From contig JBGPKH010000594.1 of NCBI GenBank assembly GCA_041485845.1, forward strand, positions 1-5,661: 5,661 nucleotides of DNA, in the 5' to 3' direction. The notes under the pieces were generated by a model that saw only the letters and a program-made list of their open reading frames with translations, had not been told where the DNA came from and searched no databases. The stretch comes from OMOG01 sp041485845 (GTDB lineage Bacteria; Acidobacteriota; Terriglobia; Bryobacterales; Bryobacteraceae). Shown one piece after another: positions 1-5,370 of the stretch. Position 1 is the stretch's first letter. The number at the start of each line of letters is the position of its first letter. The translations under genes were made by a program, and so were the position numbers.

Positions 1-269
1 CGCTCGCCAGGCGCTACGGCGCGGGGGCTCGCGGAGGCGCAGGCGGCGGCGATATTGGGCAGATGCTCGACGGCTTGGCGCCTATGCATCTCGCCGACCT
101 GAAACCGAAGGACGCAATCATGGTTTCCACCACCATGGGAAGCGACCCCACACGGGTCACGGCCATCCTGCTATTGGCCGGAGTCGAACCGATCCTGACC
201 GCCGCCCCCAATGCCACTCGCGACATCATGAGCGGCTGGAATCTCGGCGCAGGCGGCGAGGGAAACTAG
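1..269 (+). CDS. C-terminal part of a hypothetical, probably exported protein (5' end outside window)
   Basis: The reading frame is open from the left edge (first full codon at 3) to a TAG at 267-269, giving about 88 residues of a longer protein. It starts with a low-complexity Gly/Arg/Ala stretch (GAGARGGAGGG). It continues into a compact segment that includes LADLKPKDAIMVSTTMGS and DPTRVTAILLLAGVEPIL, and ends with a W-N-L-G and Gly-rich tail. The 'L-K-P-x-D-A-I-M-V' strand followed by 'RVTAI' resembles the last strands of the small beta-barrel (DUF5666-like) domains in acidobacterial exported proteins. That is family memory, not a search result. The ATG at 63 lies inside this continuous frame and is probably not the true start. 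Function is unknown. The stop codon is followed almost at once by a 14-bp palindrome. Confidence 0.68.
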   Translation, partial: LARRYGAGARGGAGGGDIGQMLDGLAPMHLADLKPKDAIMVSTTMGSDPTRVTAILLLAGVEPILTAAPNATRDIMSGWNLGAGGEGN

Positions 270-270
270 C

Positions 271-284
271 GGATAACGTTATCC
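271..284. promoter_or_regulatory. Perfect 14-bp palindrome, LacI/GalR-family operator-like
   Basis: GGATAACGTTATCC is identical to its reverse complement. It begins two bases after the stop codon of the left-edge gene and lies about 94 bp upstream of the actin-like gene. A central C-G step flanked by A/T in a 14-bp even palindrome is typical of LacI/GalR-family operators. No regulator gene is in the window, so the link is inferred. A short attenuator or DnaA-related role is possible. Confidence 0.4.
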
Positions 285-288
285 AGTA

Positions 289-297
289 CTATCCACA
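289..297 (+). promoter_or_regulatory. DnaA-box-like nonamer
   Basis: CTATCCACA differs at one position from the consensus DnaA box TTATCCACA. A second, weaker word, TTATCCAGT, starts at 279 and overlaps the right arm of the palindrome. Two such words within 20 bp are suggestive, but there is no AT-rich unwinding region or replication gene here. A regulatory DnaA site or chance are both more likely than an origin. Confidence 0.25.
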
Positions 298-326
298 TTG
301 TTAACGGCCTTTGATAACCCTAAAGA
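298..326 (+). promoter_or_regulatory. Weak sigma70-like promoter for the actin-like gene
   Basis: TTGTTA (298-303, four of six matches to TTGACA) is followed by exactly 17 bp and then TAAAGA (321-326, a poor -10). This would start transcription near 333 and leave a leader of about 45 nt before the ATG at 378. The spacing is right but the -10 is weak, so this is only the best candidate in the gap. The palindrome at 271-284 would lie just upstream of the polymerase footprint. Confidence 0.25.
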
Positions 327-377
327 CAGTCTAGACCGGCGTGAGTAGTCCAGCGCAAGATCGTCTGGAGAACCGAG

Positions 378-1379
378 ATGAACCGAAGCGAAACGAAATC
401 TCCCGTGATCGGCCTGGATGTCGGCACCAGCCGCATCGTGGCCGCGCGCCAGTCCGAGCAGGACGTCAAATACGACTCCCAACTGAATGCCTTCGTCACC
501 ATCCCCTATTCCAAAATGACGGCCAGCGTGCTCGCCAAGGAAGGCGTTTCCCATTCGATTGAGGGCGGCGAAATCGTCGTGCACGGCAACGAGTCGGAGC
601 GATTTGCCGGCATGCTGAACAAGGAAATCCGCCGCACGATGCTGCGTGGCATTCTGAATTCGGACGAACCCGACAGCGTGAAGCTCATCCGCGCCCTCAC
701 CACGTCCCTGGCCGGCAAAGCCGAAAAAGGCCAGAAGCTCTGCTTTACCGTTCCCGCTCCGCCGCTGGGGGCCGAGGAGAATCTCACCTACCATGAGGCG
801 ACCCTGCGCGAGATTCTGGCGTCTCTCGGCTATGAGGTAAAGAGCATTAACGAAGGCCTGGCCGTGGTTTATGGCGAGATGGAGAGCACCAACTACACGG
901 GCATTGGCATCAGTTGCGGCGGCGGGCTTTGCAATGTCTGCTTCTCCTACCTGTCCGTTCCCGTCCTGAGCTTCAGCATGCCGAAAGCCGGCGACTTCAT
1001 CGACGCCAGCGCCGCTTCCGTATTGGGCGAACGCGCCAACCGCATCCGCATCCTCAAGGAACAGTCGTTTTACCTCAACGGCCATTTCGAGGACAAGCTT
1101 CGGCAGGCTGTCAGCGTCTACTATGACGACATGCTGCAGTCGCTGGCAGCCGCCCTGCGAAACGCCTTCCAGGTCGCGCGCAACATCCCCAAGCTGGCCA
1201 AACCGGTTCCGATGGTCCTGAGCGGCGGCAGCGCGATGCCCAAGGGATTCCGCGAGCGCTTCGAGAAGATCCTCAAAGAGAGCGATTTCCCGGTCGAACT
1301 TTCCGAAATCCGGCTGGCGGCGGACCCGCTGACTGCCACCGCCAAGGGAGCCCTGGTAGCGGCCCTCTGCGACATGTAG
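378..1379 (+). CDS. Actin-like ATPase-fold protein (MreB/FtsA superfamily), uncharacterised family
   Basis: This 333-aa protein has the full order of actin-superfamily nucleotide motifs. Phosphate-1 is IGLDVGTSRIVAA (residues 11-23, with D14 and T17). Connect-1 is INEGLAVVYGEM (157-168, acidic E159). Phosphate-2 is at 175-189 (GIGISCGGGLCNV...). A segment like MreB's 'GGDxFD' follows as KAGDFIDASA (203-212). The adenosine motif is MVLSGGSAMPKGF (279-291) and connect-2 is DPLTATAKGALVAAL (316-330). There is no FtsA 1C domain insertion, no membrane segment and no FtsA-type amphipathic tail, and it is not recognisably MreB or ParM. It matches, from memory, a widespread family of unnamed single-domain actin-like proteins containing 'LN-E-RR-ML-GI', 'VPAPP' and 'TGIGIS-GGG' signatures. 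The usual phosphate-2 Asp is replaced by S179, so catalytic Mg handling may differ. The start is supported by TGGAG at 366-370, 7 nt upstream. It appears monocistronic. Polymerisation and ATPase activity are inferred from the fold only. Confidence 0.86.
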   Translation: MNRSETKSPVIGLDVGTSRIVAARQSEQDVKYDSQLNAFVTIPYSKMTASVLAKEGVSHSIEGGEIVVHGNESERFAGMLNKEIRRTMLRGILNSDEPDSVKLIRALTTSLAGKAEKGQKLCFTVPAPPLGAEENLTYHEATLREILASLGYEVKSINEGLAVVYGEMESTNYTGIGISCGGGLCNVCFSYLSVPVLSFSMPKAGDFIDASAASVLGERANRIRILKEQSFYLNGHFEDKLRQAVSVYYDDMLQSLAAALRNAFQVARNIPKLAKPVPMVLSGGSAMPKGFRERFEKILKESDFPVELSEIRLAADPLTATAKGALVAALCDM

Positions 1380-1441
1380 CCACTGAATCTACGGAGCCGC
1401 GCACGTCAGTAAGCGGTGCTTCAGACTTCTGCCACCGGCTG

Positions 1442-1759
1442 CTACACCTTGCGGTGGTGCTCCATCTCGTGCTCCGAGATCAACTGGCGCAGCGCGCCCT
1501 CCAGCTCGGCCACGCGGCGGGCCAGGTCGTCGATCGCTTGACCTTCGGGATCGGGCAAGCGGCCATGTTCCAGCGGGCCGCCTTCCGGGCGGATGCGCAC
1601 CACCCGGCCGGGGACACCCACCACCGTGGAGTGGTCGGGGACGGCGTGCACCACCACCGAGCCGGCGCCGATCTTCACGTTGTCGCCGATCTTGATGTTG
1701 CCCAGCACCTTGGCCCCGGTCCCCACCACCACATTGTTACCTAGCGTGGGATGGCGCGT
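1442..1759 (-). pseudogene. cysE: Serine acetyltransferase C-terminal remnant (5'-truncated cysE)
   Basis: On the minus strand, from about 1759 down to TAG at 1444-1442, the frame encodes TRHPTLGNNVVVGTGAKVLG followed by NIKIGDNVKIGAGSVVV, PDHSTVVGVPGRVVR and LEHGRLPDPE. This is the C-terminal left-handed beta-helix (hexapeptide repeats) plus tail of CysE, which makes O-acetylserine from serine and acetyl-CoA in cysteine synthesis. The remnant begins at the conserved R-H-P, whose His corresponds to an active-site His in CysE. The N-terminal helical domain and the first beta-helix coils (about two thirds of a normal 200-270 aa enzyme) are missing. Upstream the sequence switches to an MBOAT-like gene in another frame. 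No ATG opens the fragment. The first possible start, a GTG at 1732-1730, lies inside the beta-helix. A short coiled helix (about DDLARRVAELEGALRQLISE) ends the protein. It is very unlikely to be an active enzyme. Confidence 0.84.
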
Positions 1760-2078
1760 CCCAGCGGCGGTTGAGCAGCAGGCCCATGTGGCGCGAAAGG
1801 ATGAGTATGGCGAGGTTCAGGGTGACGCTCGCGGCCACCAGCAGGGCGCGGGTTCGCGGACGGCTGTAGCGCATCAGGCCGAGGCCGATCAGAAAGTCAA
1901 GACTCGAGCACACGGGGAGGAGCAGAACGTAGAACAGGCCGAAACGGGCGCAAAAAAGATAGTTCGCCAGCAGAATGACGGCTAACCGAAGGAGGCGGGA
2001 ACCGGTGGACGCCCAGTAGACGAAGAAAACCGCGGCGACAAAAACGAAATAAATTCCGGACCCGGACTGCACTTGCAT
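1737..2078 (-). pseudogene. N-terminal fragment of an MBOAT-family membrane O-acyltransferase
   Basis: The frame from ATG 2078-2076 to TAA 1739-1737 gives 113 aa. It is strongly hydrophobic with at least three membrane segments (about residues 9-22, 31-60 and 79-96), and has the N-terminal pattern of MBOAT/alginate O-acetyltransferase (AlgI/DltB-like) proteins: a first 'F-x-F-V-x-V-x-F-F-V-Y-W' helix, then 'LLRLAVILLANYLFCARFG' and 'SLDFLIGLGL'. Intact relatives are roughly 450-500 aa, so about three quarters is missing, including the catalytic His region. The frame runs out in the cysE remnant, which is read in a different frame (ending NRRWDAPSHAR). I chose ATG 2078 although the frame is open to 2162, because the extra part translates an intergenic inverted repeat. 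There is no convincing ribosome site in front of it. Substrate is unknown. A natural short membrane protein is possible but less likely. Confidence 0.72.
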
Positions 2079-2091
2079 ATTGTAGCCAGTG

Positions 2092-2113
2092 GGACAGGCC
2101 TCCTGGCCTGTCC
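2092..2113. repeat. Intergenic inverted repeat (REP-like hairpin)
   Basis: GGACAGGCC (2092-2100), a TCCT loop and GGCCTGTCC (2105-2113) form a perfect 9-bp stem. It sits between the divergent MBOAT remnant and the DUF3142 gene. I recall nearly the same 'acaggcctcctggcctgtc' word recurring in gaps of acidobacterial genomes, so it may be a dispersed repetitive element. A terminator is unlikely because no T-run follows on either strand. Confidence 0.6.
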
Positions 2114-2116
2114 GGG

Positions 2117-2142
2117 TTGGCAACCTGCATGCTGCTTGCCAA
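2117..2142. repeat. Second intergenic stem-loop
   Basis: TTGGCAA (2117-2123) and TTGCCAA (2136-2142) are perfect inverted arms around a 12-nt loop that contains GCATGC. It lies 3 bp after the larger hairpin, so the two may be one compound repeat unit. The right arm also supplies the -35-like word of the putative promoter for the downstream gene. Confidence 0.45.
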
Positions 2143-2165
2143 TCGTGCCCAAGAGATCCCATAAT
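2136..2165 (+). promoter_or_regulatory. Putative sigma70 promoter of the DUF3142 operon
   Basis: TTGCCA (2136-2141, five of six) is followed by 18 bp and CATAAT (2160-2165, five of six). This is the best promoter match in the window. Transcription would start near 2172, only about 6 nt before the ATG at 2178, so the mRNA would be almost leaderless and would exclude the AAGG ribosome site at 2166-2169. Either the true start codon is later, or another promoter is used, or translation begins without a leader. Confidence 0.35.
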
Positions 2166-2177
2166 AAGGCCGAATCG

Positions 2178-2909
2178 ATGCGCCGCTTGCCTCTGGTTGC
2201 GTGTCTCGTCGTGGTGCCTGTCCTGTGGCTGCGCTTCGGCAGCCGCCCCGATCCGCTACCCGCCTTTCCCAGGCTGATGCTGTGGGCGTGGGAGAGTCCG
2301 CAGGATCTGCGTTTCGTCCAACCCGGAACCGCGGGCATCGCCTTCCTGGCGCGGACCGTGTGGCTGGACGGAACGCGTGTCCAATCCCGCCCACGTCTGC
2401 AACCGCTGCGCTTCAACCCGGGCGCCGGCCTGATGGCGGTAGTGCGCTTCGAATCTCCCGGCCGGGGCCTGCCGGCGAGCGCGGACGTGGTGCGCGAGGT
2501 GGTGCCCGCGGCGGAGATTCCGGGAGTGCGCGCGCTCCAGATCGACTTCGACGCGCGCCAGAGCGAGCATGCCTGGTACCGCGCGTTCTTGAAAGACCTC
2601 CGGCAGGCGATGCCGTCGAAGCTGCCGTTGACCATCACCGCTCTCGAAAGCTGGTGCGAACACGATGGATGGATCCGCGATCTGCCAGTGGCCGACGCCA
2701 CACCCATGCTGTTCCGCATGGGACCCGGCGATCGTCCGTCACCAGCCGACTTCGCGTCTGCGATTTGCCGGTCGAGCGTGGGGGTCGCGACCGACGAGTT
2801 GCCGGTGCGCGTGCCGCGTGCGCGGCGGCTCTACTTCTTTCATCCGGGTCCATGGACGCGCGAGGCCTACGAGGTGGCGGTGGCGCAGGCGGGGAGGTGG
2901 TCGAAATGA
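2178..2909 (+). CDS. DUF3142 domain-containing protein
   Basis: This 243-aa protein has an N-terminal hydrophobic segment (about residues 5-18, RR before it), so it is probably exported or anchored by its N-terminus. The body carries recognisable DUF3142 signatures: PAFPRLMLWAWESPQDLRF (28-46), GIAFLARTVWL (53-63), RPRLQPLRF (71-79), VRALQIDFDARQSE (117-130), LTITALESWC (151-160), WIRDLPVADATPMLFRMG (165-182) and the late 'VGVATDE' (201-207). The acidic 'QIDFDA' strand and a following 'LxITALxSW' strand suggest a TIM-barrel, glycoside-hydrolase-like fold. That is inference, and no activity is established to my knowledge. I chose ATG 2178 with TAAGG at 2165-2169 (8-nt spacing). The frame is open upstream to 2073, but that part translates the intergenic hairpins. 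Its stop overlaps the next gene's ATG (ATGA), so the two are coupled and probably act together. Confidence 0.87.
   Translation: MRRLPLVACLVVVPVLWLRFGSRPDPLPAFPRLMLWAWESPQDLRFVQPGTAGIAFLARTVWLDGTRVQSRPRLQPLRFNPGAGLMAVVRFESPGRGLPASADVVREVVPAAEIPGVRALQIDFDARQSEHAWYRAFLKDLRQAMPSKLPLTITALESWCEHDGWIRDLPVADATPMLFRMGPGDRPSPADFASAICRSSVGVATDELPVRVPRARRLYFFHPGPWTREAYEVAVAQAGRWSK
2891..2898 (+). promoter_or_regulatory. Strong Shine-Dalgarno for the coupled second gene
   Basis: GGGGAGGT lies inside the 3' end of the DUF3142 gene, 7 nt before the ATG at 2906. It fixes that ATG as the start of the downstream gene even though the same frame is open for about 700 bp further upstream. Confidence 0.75.
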
Positions 2910-5047
2910 GAATCTGGCACGTGACTGCGGCCCTTGCGGCGGCGCTCGTGATGACGGTTCCCGAGGGGTTGGACAGTTGCGGGATCGCGCCGCCGAGCCC
3001 CGTCTTCGCTACGAAGCGGCGGCCGGCAGACCTGCGCAATCAGTTCCTGAAGGGCAAGGTGGGGGTGCTGCAACGCTCGTATCAGCAGCGATATTTGATC
3101 GGAACGTTTCGGATTCTCTCGGGCGTGCCGCTCACGGATGCGGAGGCCGGCTCGCTGTATCCGGCGCCTTCGGCCCGGCAGGATCCCCCTTCTGTAGAGC
3201 CAGGTCTCGATGGGTGGAGGAAGACCCACGGCGCGGTACCGGGTCTGGGAGTTTACAAGACCGTCACGCTCGACGGCCTGCTCTATTCGTTTGAGAATTG
3301 TCACAAGGACGCATTTATCAAGGCCACCGCGACACTGGCGAACCTATCGGCGAAATGGGGCGAGCGAGATCCCAGAACATTGGACTGGGTCCGCGCCCAG
3401 GACCAGGTCTTCGCCAACTGCTCGGGCAAGGACGCGGTCATTCCGGCGCCCCCGGAGGCCGGCGCCGATCCGCTGCTCGCCGCCCACCGCCGTTACCAAA
3501 TCGCCGCGGCGCTCTTCTACTCGGGCCAGTTCCGCAAGGCCAGCGAGGCTTTCCGCCAGATTGCGGAAGAGAAGGACTCGCCGTGGCGGCCATGGGCCCC
3601 GTATCTCACAGCGCGCGCGCTAATGCGCGCCGGCCAGTTCGACGGCGATCGCGAGGCCAATCGCGAGGCCAAGGACCGCCTGCTCGAGATCCTGAAGGAT
3701 CCCGCCCAGCCGGACCGTCGCGAGGACTGTCTCAGACTTCTGCATCTCTGGCAACTGCGCGTGGAACCACGCGCCCGCCTCGAGGAACTCAGTGCCCAGT
3801 TGATGCAGCCCAGTGAGAAAGACGTGAGCCAGTCCGTCATTGATTTTCTCTACGTGGTGAATGACCGGCAAGGCGCGACGGTCGAAACGACCAGCGAGCT
3901 CGCGGCCTGGATGCTCGTTATGTCGGAGCGCCCTCCGGCCGAATCCGGCGAGCGTGCCGTGGAATGGTGGCGCAAGACTCGCAAGCCGGCGTGGCTGATC
4001 GCGGCGCTCGCCAATGCCGGGGAGAAGGACCTACCCGAGTTGCTTGTGGCGGCGGGCGCGGTTCCAGCGGGCGCTCCCGCGTTTGAATCCGTGGCCTACT
4101 ACGCGACGTCGCGCGAGGTCGCCCGCGGGCGTAACGACGACGCTCGTCAATTGGCCGACCGGGCACTGAGCGGCAACTTGCAGCGCTCGTCGCGCAACTT
4201 GATTCTGGCGTTGCGGACTCGCCTGGCGCGGGACTGGAACGAATTCCTGCGCTTCAGTCTGCGGAGACCGGAACCGCGCATCGAGGAGTCGGAAGGCGCG
4301 GAGGTGGAGACCAACGCTGCGCCGATTCCCAGCGGAACCGCGCCAGTGTTCGACCAGGACGTAATCGGGGATTTCAACGCCAGAGTGCCACTTTCCTTGT
4401 GGGTCGATGCCGCCGCCAACCCGATCCTGCCACCCTACATGCAGATTCGCATTGCCCAGGCGGGCTGGCTGCGTGCAGTTTTACTTGGCCGGGACGAGGA
4501 TGCCCGGAAACTGATGCGTCGTGTCGCGGAACTGCGGCCGCCGGCGTCCGAGGTGGCGCGCGGTTTTCTCACTGCGGGCGACGCCGAGGAATCCCGGTTC
4601 GCCGCGGTGTATCTCGTCCTGCGCACTCCGTCGTTGAGTCCCTCCCTTCCGCTGCCCGAAAGCCGGACGCTTGACTTCGCGGAAACTCACTATGTAGATG
4701 TAGGATGCCGATCCTGCTGGACGATGGAACAGCGGTCACAAGTTCCCCCTGCGACCTTGGATTTCCTGACGCCTGCCCAGCGTGCGGAGGGCGAGGCGGA
4801 GTGGAAGCGAATCCGGGCCGCCGAGCCATGGCAGGCAACTTACCTCACACGCGAGACACTCGATTGGGCGCGCAAACATCCCGACGATCCGCGCGTGCCC
4901 GAAGCCTTACATCGGGCCGTGATGGCATCCCGTTATCGCGCCACCGACGCGGAGACGGGGAAATACTCGCGGCAGGCATTCGCGCTTTTGCACCAGCGGT
5001 ATGCGAAATCCGAATGGGCGGAGAAGACGAAGTATTGGTACAAGTGA
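2906..5047 (+). CDS. Large exported helical-repeat (TPR-like) protein paired with DUF3142
   Basis: This 713-aa protein has an N-terminal signal-like segment (MRIWHVTAALAAALVMTV, then PEGLDSC). C25 in LDSC might be lipidated, but the D at -2 makes this a poor lipobox. A conserved-looking region follows (GKVGVLQRSYQQRYLIGTFR, residues 50-69). It leads into amphipathic helix pairs resembling TPR/Sel1 solenoids, clearest at about 196-242 (RYQIAAALFYSGQFRKASEA, then the 'YLTARALMRAG' helix). Other landmarks are an FN-x-x-(V/L)PL motif near 490, a second helix pair near 508-540 (AGWLRAVLLGRDEDARKLM), a CRSC motif (C601, C604) and an aromatic C-terminus WAEKTKYWYK. Large solenoid proteins with this start, this FN-x-x-LPL helix and a 'K-T-x-Y-W-Y' end are, as I recall, encoded beside DUF3142 genes in other bacteria. 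Function is unknown. A scaffold in the cell envelope is an inference. The start is set by GGGGAGGT at 2891-2898 and the ATGA overlap. Confidence 0.85.
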   Translation: MRIWHVTAALAAALVMTVPEGLDSCGIAPPSPVFATKRRPADLRNQFLKGKVGVLQRSYQQRYLIGTFRILSGVPLTDAEAGSLYPAPSARQDPPSVEPGLDGWRKTHGAVPGLGVYKTVTLDGLLYSFENCHKDAFIKATATLANLSAKWGERDPRTLDWVRAQDQVFANCSGKDAVIPAPPEAGADPLLAAHRRYQIAAALFYSGQFRKASEAFRQIAEEKDSPWRPWAPYLTARALMRAGQFDGDREANREAKDRLLEILKDPAQPDRREDCLRLLHLWQLRVEPRARLEELSAQLMQPSEKDVSQSVIDFLYVVNDRQGATVETTSELAAWMLVMSERPPAESGERAVEWWRKTRKPAWLIAALANAGEKDLPELLVAAGAVPAGAPAFESVAYYATSREVARGRNDDARQLADRALSGNLQRSSRNLILALRTRLARDWNEFLRFSLRRPEPRIEESEGAEVETNAAPIPSGTAPVFDQDVIGDFNARVPLSLWVDAAANPILPPYMQIRIAQAGWLRAVLLGRDEDARKLMRRVAELRPPASEVARGFLTAGDAEESRFAAVYLVLRTPSLSPSLPLPESRTLDFAETHYVDVGCRSCWTMEQRSQVPPATLDFLTPAQRAEGEAEWKRIRAAEPWQATYLTRETLDWARKHPDDPRVPEALHRAVMASRYRATDAETGKYSRQAFALLHQRYAKSEWAEKTKYWYK
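3648..3671 (+). repeat. 12-bp perfect tandem duplication inside the repeat-protein gene
   Basis: ATCGCGAGGCCA occurs twice in a row (3648-3659 and 3660-3671), in frame, giving the local peptide DREANREAK in a helix. It is a simple slippage-type duplication adding four residues. It does not disrupt the frame. Confidence 0.8.
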
Positions 5048-5063
5048 GCGAGGTCCGTTGGGG

Positions 5064-5348
5064 CTACGCTGCACTGCGCGGCCGCACCTCGGATTCAATG
5101 CGAGACTCCCATTCGTCTCGCGCAGTTTCGAGATCGTAACGCGCCTGCACATTCATCCAGTAGGCGGGCGTGGTTCCAAAATAGCGTCCCAGGCGAAGGG
5201 CGGTCTCCCCGGTGATGCCGCGCTGTCCCGCGACGATCGCGCTAATCCGATTCGCGGGGACGCGGATTTCATGAGCCAGGCGGTTCATGCTGAGGCCGAG
5301 ATCGTCCAGTGCTTCCTTCAAGATCTCGCCCGGATGCACGGGGGGCAA
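5064..5348 (-). CDS. higA: HigA-family antitoxin (XRE helix-turn-helix)
   Basis: This 94-aa protein starts PPVHPGEILKEALDDLGLSM, the classic HigA opening. An XRE-type helix-turn-helix follows (about residues 20-58: NRLAHEIRVPANRISAIVAG, then ITGETALRLGRYF), then TPAYWMNVQARYDLE. HigA binds and neutralises the HigB mRNA interferase and represses the higBA promoter. The frame is open upstream into the toxin gene, but the start is best placed at TTG 5348-5346. A perfect AGGAGG (plus-strand CCTCCT at 5355-5360) lies 6 nt ahead of it, and the protein then begins exactly where family members do. It lies 22 bp after the toxin stop, so it is co-transcribed as the second gene. Its stop is 16 bp from the convergent stop of the large repeat protein. 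Length and motifs look intact. Confidence 0.94.
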   Translation of the reverse strand: MPPVHPGEILKEALDDLGLSMNRLAHEIRVPANRISAIVAGQRGITGETALRLGRYFGTTPAYWMNVQARYDLETARDEWESRIESEVRPRSAA

Positions 5349-5354
5349 CTTCGG

Positions 5355-5360
5355 CCTCCT
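5355..5360 (-). promoter_or_regulatory. Perfect Shine-Dalgarno that sets the higA TTG start
   Basis: The minus strand reads AGGAGG, then CCGAAG, then TTG. A perfect site at 6-nt spacing with a rare TTG start codon decides against longer starts in the same frame. It may also tune antitoxin output relative to toxin. Confidence 0.8.
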
Positions 5361-5370
5361 GTGCCGGCTC

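Noticed and set aside
279..1085. Long open frame on the minus strand opposite the actin-like gene (268 codons)
   Set aside because: It lacks recognisable domains and covers a plus-strand gene with clear family motifs and a ribosome site. It is a GC-rich shadow frame.
1412..1440. Possible terminator hairpin between the actin-like gene and the cysE remnant (AGCGGTG / CACCGGCT)
   Set aside because: The stem has a bulge, the loop is 15 nt and no T-run follows on either strand, so it is not convincing.
1454..1985. Plus-strand open frames with His/Thr-rich translations across the remnants
   Set aside because: They are reverse shadows of the CysE hexapeptide and MBOAT sequences, with no domain match.
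2079..2084. TACAAT on the minus strand as a -10 box for the MBOAT remnant
   Set aside because: It touches the ATG, would start transcription inside the gene, and no -35 match lies 16-18 bp upstream.
2201..2905. Upstream extension of the 713-aa protein in its own frame, giving about 948 aa
   Set aside because: The added part is Arg/Ala/Gly-rich translation of the DUF3142 gene in the wrong frame. The ATG at 2906 has a strong ribosome site, a signal-like segment and an ATGA overlap.
3611..3630. GC-alternating tract in the repeat-protein gene (Z-DNA-like or slippage site)
   Set aside because: It is short, in frame and explained by Ala/Arg codons in a GC-rich gene. Nothing suggests phase variation.
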